Assembly: GCA_041447175.1 (NCBI GenBank)
Contig: CP166960.1
Span: forward strand, 2,124,519 to 2,188,518
Source: Candidatus Bathyarchaeia archaeon
GTDB taxonomy: Archaea > Thermoproteota > Bathyarchaeia > Bathyarchaeales > Bathycorpusculaceae
Length of the DNA stretch: 64,000 nucleotides
Reading direction: 5' to 3'
Shown here: one piece after another, positions 36,162 through 44,996 of the stretch
How the letters are laid out: each line of letters begins with the position of its first letter
Position numbering within the stretch: the stretch's first letter is position 1
Notes under the pieces: generated by a model
The model's database searches: none
The model's input: only the letters and a program-made list of their open reading frames with translations
What the model was told of the DNA's origin: nothing
Position numbers and translations under genes: made by a program

Positions 36162-36539
36162 TTATTGGGTTTTTTTGAAGGTAGTTTCTAGAAGCGATTT
36201 TATGGTCAAGTATTCCGCGTTTAAGCGTGGGATGTTCTTTTTTTCGCCCGAAACAGCGTGACCATCATCGTAGGCTAACAAGTAGCCTCGCTTATGTAAC
36301 GTTTTCAGGCATGCAATCACGTTTTCCAGCACAGGCAGGTCAACTTCACCAGCGTTCGCCTCTGGCAAAACAAGGATGACTTCAAGAAAAAAGACAGCCG
36401 CGTCGGTTACGTCTGCTCTTGCTCCGACGCCGATGCGGTAAAGGGGGGTTTTCTCCAACTGTAGGTAGGTTTCTTTGTGTTTGGATGCTTTTGCGGCTTC
36501 TGCCAGTGCTTGGGTGTCTATGGGGCCGTTTTGGTTCAT
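36162..36539 (-). CDS. Conserved hypothetical protein, 125 aa
   Basis: 125 aa, mixed alpha/beta, no Cys and no membrane segment. Landmarks: KTPLYRIGVGARADVTDAAV, VILVLPEANAGEVDLP, and a basic end (NAEYLTIKSLLETTFKKTQ). I do not recognise the family. GGAG lies before the ATG at 36539. It sits 21 nt downstream of the ABC permease on the same strand, so it is likely the third gene of that operon. Confidence 0.65.
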   Translation of the reverse strand: MNQNGPIDTQALAEAAKASKHKETYLQLEKTPLYRIGVGARADVTDAAVFFLEVILVLPEANAGEVDLPVLENVIACLKTLHKRGYLLAYDDGHAVSGEKKNIPRLNAEYLTIKSLLETTFKKTQ

Positions 36540-36560
36540 GTTCGTTTCTCCAGGGTTGGG

Positions 36561-37724
36561 TTAGATTTTGAAGTACTTGGCGTACAGAAAGATGCCCACT
36601 GCTAAGATGCCAACGCACGAGACGGAGACGGCAGCGAAGTCAAGCAGCACGGTCGGGCTGGTGAGTGCGGCTCCTCGGAGGAACAGCGAGGTTAAGGCGT
36701 CGGTGACGTAGTAGCTGGGTACGAATTTTCCTGCTTCTTGAGCCGCTCCAGAAAGCGAGGCGCCAACGAAGGTGCCAAGGAACATCTGCGGAAGCAGGAA
36801 CAGGAAGCTAAGACCAGTAGCTGCGCCTGAAGACTTTGAGAGGGTGGCGGTGATTAAACCAAAGCCAATGTTGGATAGGCTAAAGATTAAGACGAATGCG
36901 AAGGCAAATAGGTACACTGCGGCGTCAACGTTTGGTCTAAAGCCCATAACGTAAACAACCGCGAACAGCAGGACTGCTTGAATCAGCGCGATAAGCAAGT
37001 AGCTGACGACTTGGCTTGTCATGAACTCCGTGGGTGTTGTGGGGGTTATGCGGAGGCGTTTCATCATGCCATTTTCTCGGTCAGCGGTGAAAGATTGGGC
37101 AACTATCATGATGAGGAACACTGAAGCAAACGTGAACATGCCTGGCGCCATGAAGTCAAATGCTGATGTCTGCTTAACTTCCACCAACGAGGCGGTTTGC
37201 AGCTGGATTGGGCTCTGTGGCATCTGCTGGTTTTGATTTAGCATTGAGGCGAGTACTTGCTGTATGATGGGGGGAACAGCTTGGGTTATGACCATAGAGC
37301 CCTTGTCGAGGTACAAGGGCACCGTGGTGTTAACCCATTTGTTAGCGTCGTCAGGAGAAGCGTTGAAGGCTGTTATGCTTTGGGTGAAGCTGTCGGGAAT
37401 CAATATTACGGCTTGGATTTTTCCTTGCGCCAAATCTGCCTGTGCCGTCTGGTTGTCCACGTAGCTGTTCACTTTAAGTATTGAAATGTTGGTTAAGTTA
37501 TCCGTGAAGACTTGAGGCCACTGTGAATTACTGCTTAAATCAAGGTTGACGACGCCAACTTGATAAGTCACTGACTGCGAGCCGCCGAATCCGCCGCCAA
37601 ACGAGGCGCCAAACGCAAAAACAAACACGATGGGAAACAGGAAAATCATGAAGAGGAAGGCGGGTTCACGGACGGTTTTCTTCATTTCTTTTTTAGTTAA
37701 CGCTAAAACCCGTTGCAGTTTCAT
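36561..37724 (-). CDS. ABC-2 type exporter permease
   Basis: 387 aa. N-terminal transmembrane helix (FLFMIFLFPIVFVFAFGASF), a large extracytoplasmic domain with substrate-binding-like strands (residues about 50-200), then five helices with the ABC-2 signature NGMMKRLRITPTTPTEFMTS ahead of them. Such permeases export drugs, lipids or cell-envelope material. It starts directly after the stop of the ATP-binding gene, so the pair is translationally coupled. Confidence 0.88.
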   Translation of the reverse strand: MKLQRVLALTKKEMKKTVREPAFLFMIFLFPIVFVFAFGASFGGGFGGSQSVTYQVGVVNLDLSSNSQWPQVFTDNLTNISILKVNSYVDNQTAQADLAQGKIQAVILIPDSFTQSITAFNASPDDANKWVNTTVPLYLDKGSMVITQAVPPIIQQVLASMLNQNQQMPQSPIQLQTASLVEVKQTSAFDFMAPGMFTFASVFLIMIVAQSFTADRENGMMKRLRITPTTPTEFMTSQVVSYLLIALIQAVLLFAVVYVMGFRPNVDAAVYLFAFAFVLIFSLSNIGFGLITATLSKSSGAATGLSFLFLLPQMFLGTFVGASLSGAAQEAGKFVPSYYVTDALTSLFLRGAALTSPTVLLDFAAVSVSCVGILAVGIFLYAKYFKI

Positions 37725-38471
37725 TTATAGTTCCTCCCGTATGTTGCGTCCAGTGAGTTGAATGAAGACTTCTTCAAGGTTTTTGACGCCGTTTTCGGCG
37801 ATAAGCTGCTTTGTGGTACCCAACGCGATGAGTTTGCCGTGGTCAATGATGCCGATGCGGTCACAGAGTTCTTCGGCTTCTTCCATGTGATGCGTGGTTA
37901 AGATAACGGTTTTGCCTTTGCTTTTTTGTTCTTTAATAAAATCCCAAACTGCATGACGCGACTGGGGGTCCATCGCCACGGTAGGTTCGTCAAGGAAAGC
38001 GATTTCGGGGTCATGAATCAACGCGAGAGCAAGGCTTAGTCTACGTTTCATTCCGCCGCTGTACTTACTGGCTTTCCGTTTGGCATCTTCAGTCAACCCC
38101 ATTTTGTCAAGCAGCAGGGTGCCTCTTGTTTTGAGGGTTTTTTGGTCTAATGTGTGCAGGTTGCCAAAAAGCTCAAGGTTTTCAACCGCAGTAAGGTATG
38201 GGTAAATGGCGGTTTCTTGAGTGCAAACGCCAATGCGTTCTTTGACTTTGCCGCTGTCTTTTTGTACATCGTAGCCGAGGATTTGGGCTGAGCCTCGTGT
38301 GGGTTTAATGAGCCCGCAAAGGATGTTTATGGTTGTGGTTTTTCCTGCCCCGTTGGGGCCCAGCAGCCCGAACAGTTCCCCTTTTGCAACCTGCAAGTTC
38401 AGGTCGTCAAGGGCAGCTACATCGGAGTATTTCTTGGATAAGTTCTCGATTACTATGGCTGATTGGTTCAT
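37725..38471 (-). CDS. ABC exporter ATP-binding protein (DrrA-like)
   Basis: 248 aa. Walker A GPNGAGKTT, signature YSGGMKRRLSLALALI, Walker B IAFLDEPTVAMDP, and the switch His in LTTHHMEEAE. It is the cytoplasmic ATPase for the permease encoded next to it. Its start lies 120 nt from the regulator gene, on the same strand, which may control the operon. Confidence 0.9.
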   Translation of the reverse strand: MNQSAIVIENLSKKYSDVAALDDLNLQVAKGELFGLLGPNGAGKTTTINILCGLIKPTRGSAQILGYDVQKDSGKVKERIGVCTQETAIYPYLTAVENLELFGNLHTLDQKTLKTRGTLLLDKMGLTEDAKRKASKYSGGMKRRLSLALALIHDPEIAFLDEPTVAMDPQSRHAVWDFIKEQKSKGKTVILTTHHMEEAEELCDRIGIIDHGKLIALGTTKQLIAENGVKNLEEVFIQLTGRNIREEL

Positions 38472-38590
38472 GTTGTTTTCTCCCAGTTCCTTCTACAAGA
38501 CTAATATGCATGGAAGAATTTAGCTTCATGTCAACGTAGCGTTAGACAAAAGCCCCAAAATAAGCCAGAGAAAAGGCGTTTTTTCAACTG

Positions 38591-39523
38591 TCAAGTTGAA
38601 GAAACGGACGAAACCTTTTCTGGCAGCTGGTCGCGCCATGTCTCAAACATGTAGCCTGAATAAAGTATGTAGGGCACCACTGACGCGACCGCGGGTTCCT
38701 TTTCCAAGTCGTCACGCAACTTCTGCAACTCACCCATACTGTTAGTCCAGATAACAAAGGTCACCGTGTTGGGCATGTTGGCAAAACACCAGTAGTAAAG
38801 CGCGTTGGGGCTGTACTTTCTCTGAATTTGGTAAGGCACAGCTTTCAGGTCCGCATCGGGTTTCAGATGCAACTCCATAATTGTGGTGATGTCGTTTGAT
38901 TTGTCAGGGTACCACTCCAAAGAAAGCTCAACCAAGTAATTTTTAACCATGCGTTGCAGTCGGCGGCGAACTGTTTTAGCTGAAACAGTCAATTCGGCTG
39001 CTACGTCGGCGACGGGTTTACGTGCGTCAGCCTTTAAGGAGTGAATAATCTGGTAATCCAAGCCACACAAAACTAAGTCAGCGGGCTTTAATTTGGAGAA
39101 CTGGTCAACCCACGGAAGCCAGGGCTCCATTATCCCCACAACAGGTTCAGAGAGCCCCGCGTTCTTCTTGACAAAGCTGACAAGCGGCTCAAGGTCCGCA
39201 ACGTTTCTAAGGTAGGCGCCGATGTAGAGGAATTTTCCGCTGCCCATCGCAAGCCAGTAAATGGAGCCCTGCGTTTTGAGTTTGTCGGGTAAATCCTGAA
39301 AACTCGAAAGGGTTGAGGTCCCAAAAATGTAGACCACCAGGGCGTTTACGGCTAAGAGGCTGGGTTTGGCGTTGAACTTGCGGATAACCCCCGCCTCAAT
39401 TAGGAGTTGGATGCGCTTGTGTACGGCGTTAACGGACAGGTTTAGCTTCTCGGCAAGCTCAGCATAGGAAAGCCTAGAATTTACTACAAGAAGCATAATG
39501 AGGTTCATGTCCGTTTTGTCCAT
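38591..39523 (-). CDS. Lrp/AsnC-type regulator with two HTH domains
   Basis: 310 aa from the ATG at 39523. The first HTH is SYAELAEKLNLSVNAVHKRI (about residue 20). The second, near residue 170, is DARKPVADVAAELTVSAKTV. Each is followed by a region resembling the RAM effector domain. Doubled Lrp-like regulators are common in TACK archaea. A palindrome at 39582-39594 stands upstream and may be its own operator; the ABC exporter downstream is a possible target. Confidence 0.8.
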   Translation of the reverse strand: MDKTDMNLIMLLVVNSRLSYAELAEKLNLSVNAVHKRIQLLIEAGVIRKFNAKPSLLAVNALVVYIFGTSTLSSFQDLPDKLKTQGSIYWLAMGSGKFLYIGAYLRNVADLEPLVSFVKKNAGLSEPVVGIMEPWLPWVDQFSKLKPADLVLCGLDYQIIHSLKADARKPVADVAAELTVSAKTVRRRLQRMVKNYLVELSLEWYPDKSNDITTIMELHLKPDADLKAVPYQIQRKYSPNALYYWCFANMPNTVTFVIWTNSMGELQKLRDDLEKEPAVASVVPYILYSGYMFETWRDQLPEKVSSVSST

Positions 39524-39581
39524 GTGCGGCACCAAAACAACAGTTATGCACGGAGGATGTTTAAAGATTTTAAGCATACAG

Positions 39582-39594
39582 GTAGGTAACCTAC
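39582..39594. promoter_or_regulatory. 13-bp palindromic operator candidate
   Basis: GTAGGTAACCTAC is a perfect inverted repeat (GTAGGT, A, ACCTAC) about 60-70 nt before the Lrp-like gene, just beyond its AT-rich TATA region (TTAAAATCTTTAAAC on the minus strand, about 39560-39574). The geometry fits binding of a dimeric HTH regulator next to the BRE. Confidence 0.5.
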
Positions 39595-39697
39595 GTTTTC
39601 ACGTACCCCTTCCCCTACAGCTTCTACGAAGCGATTGGAAAACAATTTCGGGAAAACCAGCGCGCTATCGCTACGTACTGTCTTAAACAGGGAAGGA

Positions 39698-40375
39698 CTA
39701 GGTAATTGTCGCTGAAAACGAATAGATTGTTGGCAACGGCGAGTTATCATACACATAAGCACAAAACGAAACATACGTTGGGTTGATGAATTCTTTTATT
39801 GTAGAGATTCCCCGTGTTGCGGCAAAGGTCGCAAGTTCTTCTTTACTTACCAAATCTACAATGCCCGTATTCAGCCAGACTTGGGGCTCGTTGCCGTCGG
39901 CATCAAAAACTTGAATCGTTAAGCCTTGCGACTCAAAGTAGCTTATGGTCGACTGCAGTTCTTGCTGAGTTAGTTTCAAAGTTGGAGGATAAGGAATGTC
40001 TACGTTGAAGGTAAGGTTCTTGCAATCACCCACGTTGCCTTCTTCATCGAAAGCGAAAACGGTCAGATTGCGGACTCCTTTCGTCAAACTAGAAGTGGCA
40101 GTTACGTTTTCGTTAAAAGTCACATTTTCGGTTCCGTCTAAGCTGTAGGTAATTTTTACAGTTGCGTTGTTTGCCGTGATATTGAGCGGAACATTGACTA
40201 CGTGATAGGTGCTGTTCTCTTGAGGAGAAAGAATTTCAAGTTGTGGTAGCTCAGGAGTTCTTTCCGGCGTCCTAACTTGTAAAACAAAGCAGTTTAAAAT
40301 GTTGTAACCAGCCAAAACTAAACCCGATACTACTACAAACAGAATCAGTACAATTAGATTCTTTGAATACGTCAT
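39698..40375 (-). CDS. Membrane-anchored extracytoplasmic protein with Ig-like domain
   Basis: 225 aa. An N-terminal helix (LIVLILFVVVSGLVLAG) anchors or exports it. Residues about 48-125 resemble a bacterial Ig-like repeat (LEILSPQENSTYHVVNVPLN; ITYSLDGTENVTF), the same design as in the N-terminus of the Kelch protein at 6-8 kb. The C-terminal half has no family that I recognise. The ATG at 40375 is the only reasonable start. Confidence 0.65.
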   Translation of the reverse strand: MTYSKNLIVLILFVVVSGLVLAGYNILNCFVLQVRTPERTPELPQLEILSPQENSTYHVVNVPLNITANNATVKITYSLDGTENVTFNENVTATSSLTKGVRNLTVFAFDEEGNVGDCKNLTFNVDIPYPPTLKLTQQELQSTISYFESQGLTIQVFDADGNEPQVWLNTGIVDLVSKEELATFAATRGISTIKEFINPTYVSFCAYVYDNSPLPTIYSFSATIT

Positions 40376-40654
40376 TTTTCCACCTTTAATACATTTGACG
40401 CTTCAAGTTTTAGTTTTGGTCAAGTTATTCTTTGGAGAAAGCAGTATATTACTCTTCTATGAGAACGGAGTGTTCCGCAAAAAGAACCATAAGTAGGAAG
40501 GAACTCCTCGGGTATAAAAGAAGTAAGATTTGAAAAAGCTTGGTGCGCATCCTTCTGTGCGCTTGATTCTTGTGACTTTTAAAAAACACGTGAACTGACC
40601 GCCAAAAAATTAGAAAGGGAAGGGACTACTTTGCAAGATAAGTTCGTGTTGGGG

Positions 40655-40733
40655 TGGCGGGCCCGTTGGGATTTGAACCCAAGACCTCCGGCTCCGCAGG
40701 CCGGTGTCATAATCCGTACTAGACGACGAGCCC
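40655..40733 (-). tRNA. tRNA-Arg (anticodon GCG)
   Basis: Read on the minus strand: acceptor GGGCTCG (from 40733) pairs with CGGGCCC (40665-40659). The anticodon stem CCGGC/GCCGG closes loop CTGCGGA with anticodon GCG. The T arm is TTGGG-TTCAAAT-CCCAA. Discriminator G at 40658; CCA is encoded (40657-40655). Its 3' third differs from that of tRNA-Arg(CCG) at 50.8 kb by little, so the two probably duplicated from each other. Confidence 0.93.
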
Positions 40734-40938
40734 TCCAAGGTGAACACGGTATTACTGCATTCCCCCATATGAAGGTTTTAGTTTGCGTAGCCGTTTTGCC
40801 GTTGGGAATGCCGTTTTCGCGGGTACTTGCTCAAGGTTTTGTTGCCTTGCAGGCATACCTTCGTTCTGCGGAGTGCCAGTAACGCGTATGGAGTTGTGCC
40901 GTTTTTATGTTTCGATACCAACCCGTTGCACACGCGGC

Positions 40939-41778
40939 TTATGGGTAGCCAAGCGCGTTAGCAGCCAACTGGGCTTTTAACATAACCTCCTTCAAAGCCT
41001 CATGCTGCAGCCCCGCCCTCCTCGCAAGCGCCCACGAATCCTGCTCAAGCAGTTGCTTTATGAGCACGACACCGGAGTTCACCAAGCGACTTCGCATGTC
41101 GCTTTTTAAGCCTTTAAGGCAACTGAGCGGGTAGAGTTTTTTGTCCTCAATCATTTTTTGGAGCCCAAAGTTTTCGGGGGAGCTCCAGCCGACTTGCAGA
41201 ATGTTCTTGCACCTGCCGTATTGTGCCGCGTGGGTGGAGTATCGAGTGTTAGTGATTATCATGGCGCGGTCAACCCTCAATCCGCCGGAGGTGTAGTTTT
41301 CGGAAACGTCTTCCAGCACCGCTCGGGCGATGCGGCTTTCATCCAGCCCCGTTAAGGCGTGGTAGCTGAAATGATGTTTTGCCTCCACAAAATAGGTGAT
41401 GCCGTCTTTTGTTGCGAGGGCGTCAACCTCGTGCTCCACGCATCTGCCCTTCAAAATCTGGTTAGCCTCCACTTGAAACCCCTGATGCGCCAGCAAAACC
41501 TGAACAAACAATTCAAACTCTGGGCGGGGACTCATCAAGCTTAACCCCCGTTTCAAGTCATAAAGGTGCCCTACGCCAGGCTGCTGGCTGCGCATAAACC
41601 TAAGAATCATCTTCAGGACCGCCCGTGTTGGGATGCCGTCGTAGAGTCTTCTTTCAACTTTTTCAGCGACCTCACGGGCGGCTTGGGGGCTTGCACCCAT
41701 TCTTAAACAGGTCTGCACAACTTTTTCTTTGTTAAAGATTTGTCTAGAGCCGTCTGCTTTTGTGACAAAAACGGTCAA
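40939..41778 (-). CDS. ATP-cone fused to Mrr-like PD-(D/E)XK endonuclease
   Basis: 279 aa, TTG start with GGTGA upstream. Residues 1-88 form an ATP-cone (VTKADGSRQIFNKEKVVQTC), the nucleotide-sensing domain also found at the N-terminus of NrdJ. Residues about 85-200 are a restriction-endonuclease-like domain: EFELFVQVLLAHQG, then VEHEVDALATKDG and YFVEAKHHF, giving the D...ExK active site. The C-terminus resembles a helix-hairpin-helix region (SRLVNSGVVLIKQLLEQ). The nuclease may respond to ATP/dATP levels; its role is unknown and it has no methylase partner here. Confidence 0.82.
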   Translation of the reverse strand: MTVFVTKADGSRQIFNKEKVVQTCLRMGASPQAAREVAEKVERRLYDGIPTRAVLKMILRFMRSQQPGVGHLYDLKRGLSLMSPRPEFELFVQVLLAHQGFQVEANQILKGRCVEHEVDALATKDGITYFVEAKHHFSYHALTGLDESRIARAVLEDVSENYTSGGLRVDRAMIITNTRYSTHAAQYGRCKNILQVGWSSPENFGLQKMIEDKKLYPLSCLKGLKSDMRSRLVNSGVVLIKQLLEQDSWALARRAGLQHEALKEVMLKAQLAANALGYP

Positions 41779-41870
41779 CTACGTCACCCTCAAGCGGCTA
41801 AAACTATGTGCCGATGCTTCTTAAGCCTATGCACAATGCAGGGAATCAAACGGTTACATTGCAGAGGGGC

Positions 41871-42275
41871 TTAGCAGATGCCGCCTTCCTTGAAGTAGTA
41901 GTCGGCTTCTTTTTTGGGTCCAAAACTACGCAAGCCCTCCTTCTTCAGCTTCGCACGCACTTGGCAAGCATCTTCCGGTGTGATTTCGCCGCGCTTTTCC
42001 AGATAGCAGATGATTTCTTCGGCTTGGTCTTGAGTGTCGCATCGGCGTATGAAGTCCTCCACGGTTGGATTGAAGTGCCGAAACTTGTCGGGTAACGCTT
42101 CTTCGGCTTCTGCAATCAGGGTTTCTTCGACGTCAGTGACTACCGCTTCAGCTTTTTTGGCGTCCGCTCGCACCCCGTCAATGGAGACGCTGTTTTCGCC
42201 GTTTTCCAGTTCTCTGATTAAGTTCGGAAACATTTTCCTGATGGATTTTCTTTCGGTTTCCACAAGCACAACCAA
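41871..42275 (-). CDS. Conserved archaeal protein, DUF2095-like
   Basis: 134 aa. The N-terminus RKMFPNLIRELENGENSVSI followed by DGVRADAKKAE resembles the archaeal DUF2095 family; function unknown. The C-terminal part (EDFIRRCDTQDQAEEIICYL; GEITPEDACQVRAKLKKEG) is helical and may be a small protein-binding module. TTG start at 42275, with GTG and TTG alternatives close by. Acidic and soluble. Confidence 0.6.
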   Translation of the reverse strand: MVVLVETERKSIRKMFPNLIRELENGENSVSIDGVRADAKKAEAVVTDVEETLIAEAEEALPDKFRHFNPTVEDFIRRCDTQDQAEEIICYLEKRGEITPEDACQVRAKLKKEGLRSFGPKKEADYYFKEGGIC

Positions 42276-42370
42276 CTAAAGCCAGACTTATTACGCTAGG
42301 AAAGAGTGACGACGCGGGTTTATGTCTTTTTTCCAAACTTAAACGGGTTTCAAACGGGCAGGTTACGCTG

Positions 42371-43006
42371 CTATTTTGGGAGGAACCGTTGGGCAGGGTT
42401 TGTTTTCAGCAGGTTTTCCAGCTCGCTGAGGGTTAAGCCGCGGATTTGGTCTCCAAAAATGTCGCAGACCCGTTGGCGCCCTTTTTCCTCAAAACCACGA
42501 ACCACAATCTCCACCGGATGCCTGCATGAGGATTCAACGTGGATGTGCATTGACGAAATGGGGTTGCCATGCTCAGTAGTTCTCATCTGCTCAGCCCCCA
42601 CAATCTTGACGTCCCGCGCGGTGAGGTGGGTGAGAACTTTTTGGGGGTCGTCATAGTAGGTTTCAATGTCTATGTCGCTGCCCCGTCGGATGTTTCCCCG
42701 CCACACACTTCCAATCAAAAGCGGACAAAACGGCTCCAACAACTGCATAAACTTCAAGGCGTCGCGACGCATCTGCACCAGCCGCTCCCCTCTTGCGGTG
42801 CCTTCGGTTTCCTCTGCAAACCTGTCCAACTCCAAAGCCACCTCAAGGTTTGAAGGCAAAACATGAACCCCCAACGTCTCAGCCGCCTTCAGCTTAGCTT
42901 GCCGAAACTCTTTTTCCAATCCAAAATACAAAAGCGCCGCCGCTTCCCGCGCCACTTTGCCTCGGACGTCTACGGTTGAATTCTGCCGTGGGGTTTGTTT
43001 GGGCAA
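42371..43006 (-). CDS. Nucleotidyltransferase-domain protein
   Basis: 211 aa if started at TTG 43006, six nt after the glycosyltransferase stop; a longer frame to 43114 overlaps that gene. The Pol-beta nucleotidyltransferase signature is LIGSVWRGNIRRGSDIDIE, with the third carboxylate in HPVEIVVRG. The N-terminal 60 residues are helical. Reads as a stand-alone nucleotidyltransferase, possibly acting on a protein, RNA or small molecule. No antitoxin-like (HEPN) partner is adjacent. Confidence 0.75.
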   Translation of the reverse strand: MPKQTPRQNSTVDVRGKVAREAAALLYFGLEKEFRQAKLKAAETLGVHVLPSNLEVALELDRFAEETEGTARGERLVQMRRDALKFMQLLEPFCPLLIGSVWRGNIRRGSDIDIETYYDDPQKVLTHLTARDVKIVGAEQMRTTEHGNPISSMHIHVESSCRHPVEIVVRGFEEKGRQRVCDIFGDQIRGLTLSELENLLKTNPAQRFLPK

Positions 43007-43011
43007 GGTGG

Positions 43012-44262
43012 TCAGCGGCGTGCCATTTTCTGGTAGAGCTCCACGGTTTTCTGGGCGAGTTTGCCCCAGGTGAATTCGTTTAGGACACGTTTTCTGCCGT
43101 TTTTGCCCAGCCATTTGCTTTTTTCAGGGCTCTCCAAGGCGTTTTTTATGCCCCACGCGATGTCGGAGGGGTTGTTGGGGTCAACATGAAAGCCGCATTG
43201 TTCCTCGCCGCAGCAGATGACGATTTCACGCATTCCGCTGATGCCTGCAGCGCCTACTACAACGGGTTTCTCCATAGCCATGGCTTCCAACGCCACAATT
43301 CCAAAAGGTTCATAGAAGCTGGGAAAAACCGCCACGTCACAAGCAGCGTAGTGCAGGATGCGTTCTTCTTCAGGAATGAAGTCAAAGCGGAACCGCACAT
43401 ACTCATCCAATCGGATGGTTTTGACCAGATTCTGCAAGTACTCTTGAAGCTCCCCCACACCTACGATAACAAGTTTGGCGTTGGGAAACTTGGGCAAGAT
43501 ATGCGGCATGGACATGATGAGTTTGTCGATACCCTTCACGCCGACCAGCCTGCCCAGAAACAGAATCATGTAATCCTCGTCTTTTATGCCGTAAAGGGCG
43601 CGTATCTTGCGGATATCCTCAGCGTTCATGTCTTGGGGGTTGTATTTTTGGGGGTCAACACCGTTGTAGCAAACATGGATTTTTTCGCGTGGAAAACCCA
43701 ACTGCACAAGTTCGTCTTTCATTGCGTAAGAAACCGTAACAACCATGTCTGCCATCAAGCCGCCGCGCAGTTCGATGTTGCTGACTACGCTGCTGCCGTT
43801 GCCCAAGGTTCGACCTTGCTCGGTGGAGTGCACATGAAAAGCAAAAGGCAAGCCACTTTCCCGTTTCACGGTTATGCCACCCATCGCGGAGAGCCAATCG
43901 TGCGCAACCACAACGTCGTACTGCATGCCTTCCATGCGGATAAGTTCGTTAACCAGCTTAGACGCAGCCAAGTAATTGTAGACCATCAGTTTGCCAAACA
44001 GGTGAATGCCTCGACCCCACTTCCTGATGTCCTCAGCTATCACATCTGGCAGGGAGTCGGATATGTCAAGGTGCAGAGGACGGTGAATTTCGATGCCTCG
44101 CCAAATCTCGCGGGTGGGCAATGTTCCTGCGTCGTCGTTCATGGTGAAGACTGTGACGTCGTGGTCTTGCAGAACGAATTTGCGGGTGATTTCCGCCGCG
44201 TAGGTTCCTAAACCCCCTACAATTTTTGGGGGATACTCATAAACGAGAGCAGCAATTTTCAT
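43012..44262 (-). CDS. Family 4 glycosyltransferase (glycogen-synthase-like GT-B)
   Basis: 416 aa GT-B enzyme. The N-terminus ALVYEYPPKIVGGLGTYAAE carries the KxGGLG-type donor loop. HDWLSAMGGI, YNGVDPQKYNP and FLGRLVGVKGIDKL follow. The GT4 EX7E motif is EPFGIVALE. It transfers a nucleotide-sugar residue to a glycan or lipid acceptor; the acceptor is unknown. The nucleotidyltransferase gene follows by a few nt. The oppositely transcribed gene at 44426 may be functionally linked. Confidence 0.88.
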   Translation of the reverse strand: MKIAALVYEYPPKIVGGLGTYAAEITRKFVLQDHDVTVFTMNDDAGTLPTREIWRGIEIHRPLHLDISDSLPDVIAEDIRKWGRGIHLFGKLMVYNYLAASKLVNELIRMEGMQYDVVVAHDWLSAMGGITVKRESGLPFAFHVHSTEQGRTLGNGSSVVSNIELRGGLMADMVVTVSYAMKDELVQLGFPREKIHVCYNGVDPQKYNPQDMNAEDIRKIRALYGIKDEDYMILFLGRLVGVKGIDKLIMSMPHILPKFPNAKLVIVGVGELQEYLQNLVKTIRLDEYVRFRFDFIPEEERILHYAACDVAVFPSFYEPFGIVALEAMAMEKPVVVGAAGISGMREIVICCGEEQCGFHVDPNNPSDIAWGIKNALESPEKSKWLGKNGRKRVLNEFTWGKLAQKTVELYQKMARR

Positions 44263-44425
44263 GTATCCTTTTTCACCGTTTCCATTATAAACTGCGAGTT
44301 GTGGCTACTAATACTTTCTTATCGAACTCGCTTAAGGGAGTTTGCGGCTGATTGGCGTTATCTATAGTTAATGTGGAAAAGTTTGATTAGCCAGCGTGCA
44401 CATTAACAGAAGGAGGGTTTTCAAA

Positions 44426-44989
44426 ATGGAGTTGTCTCCAACTAAACGTGAAATTCTTGAAGCACTTTTAATTCAAGAGAAACCAGTAAAGGCAGCACAG
44501 CTTGCCAAGGAGATGGGAAAAGAGTTTCCCGCCACTCAGATGCACCTTATAGGTTTAACTCGAATGGGATATGCCCAATCCCCCCAGAAGGGAAACTACT
44601 TTATATCGTTGAATGGCAAAAAAGCGCTTGAGCTACCCGAAGTCACAAAAGAAAAGGCGCTAACAATTTTAGCTTCAACCCCCAGCGAAAAAGCCTTTCA
44701 CTTTTACATGGGAATCGATAAACCCTTAAACGTTCAAGCGCATGACCTTTTGGAGTTCTGCGACAAACTTAACCAAATCACCCTTGACTCTTTTGGGTTT
44801 CATCTTAACCGCGGCGATTTTGAAGCGTGGTTCCAAAGCTTAGGCGACGAGGAACTGGCGAAGAAGACGGTGCTGTTAAAGGAGAAGAAAAAAAGTCAAG
44901 AGGAAATGCGCCAGAAACTTTACGCGTTAGCTGAAGGACGATGCATGGAACTGGCGCAAATTGTGGGAAAAGCCGCCCCGATACCATAA
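44426..44989 (+). CDS. Winged-helix protein with DUF5752-like C-terminal domain
   Basis: 187 aa. AAGGAGGG lies eight nt before the ATG at 44426. Residues 1-65 form a winged helix (SPTKREILEALLIQEKPVKA; GLTRMGYAQSP). Residues 85-150 (KAFHFYMGIDKPLNVQAHDL; NRGDFEAWFQSLGDEELAKK) resemble DUF5752, a small domain often met near archaeal sugar-transfer genes. It faces away from the glycosyltransferase and may regulate it (inference). The C-terminus is helical and basic. Confidence 0.65.
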   Translation: MELSPTKREILEALLIQEKPVKAAQLAKEMGKEFPATQMHLIGLTRMGYAQSPQKGNYFISLNGKKALELPEVTKEKALTILASTPSEKAFHFYMGIDKPLNVQAHDLLEFCDKLNQITLDSFGFHLNRGDFEAWFQSLGDEELAKKTVLLKEKKKSQEEMRQKLYALAEGRCMELAQIVGKAAPIP

Positions 44990-44996
44990 ACTGAGT

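Noticed and set aside
40655-40733. tRNA-Arg(GCG) as the partner att site of the 54.85-kb repeat
   Set aside because: It lies in inverted orientation to that repeat, and tRNA-Arg(CCG) at 50.8 kb is in direct orientation with the integrase remnant at the expected end.
40734-40938. 34-codon minus-strand frame (MPARQQNLEQVPAK) between tRNA-Arg(GCG) and the nuclease gene
   Set aside because: No ribosome binding site and no recognised small ribosomal or zinc protein; probably chance.
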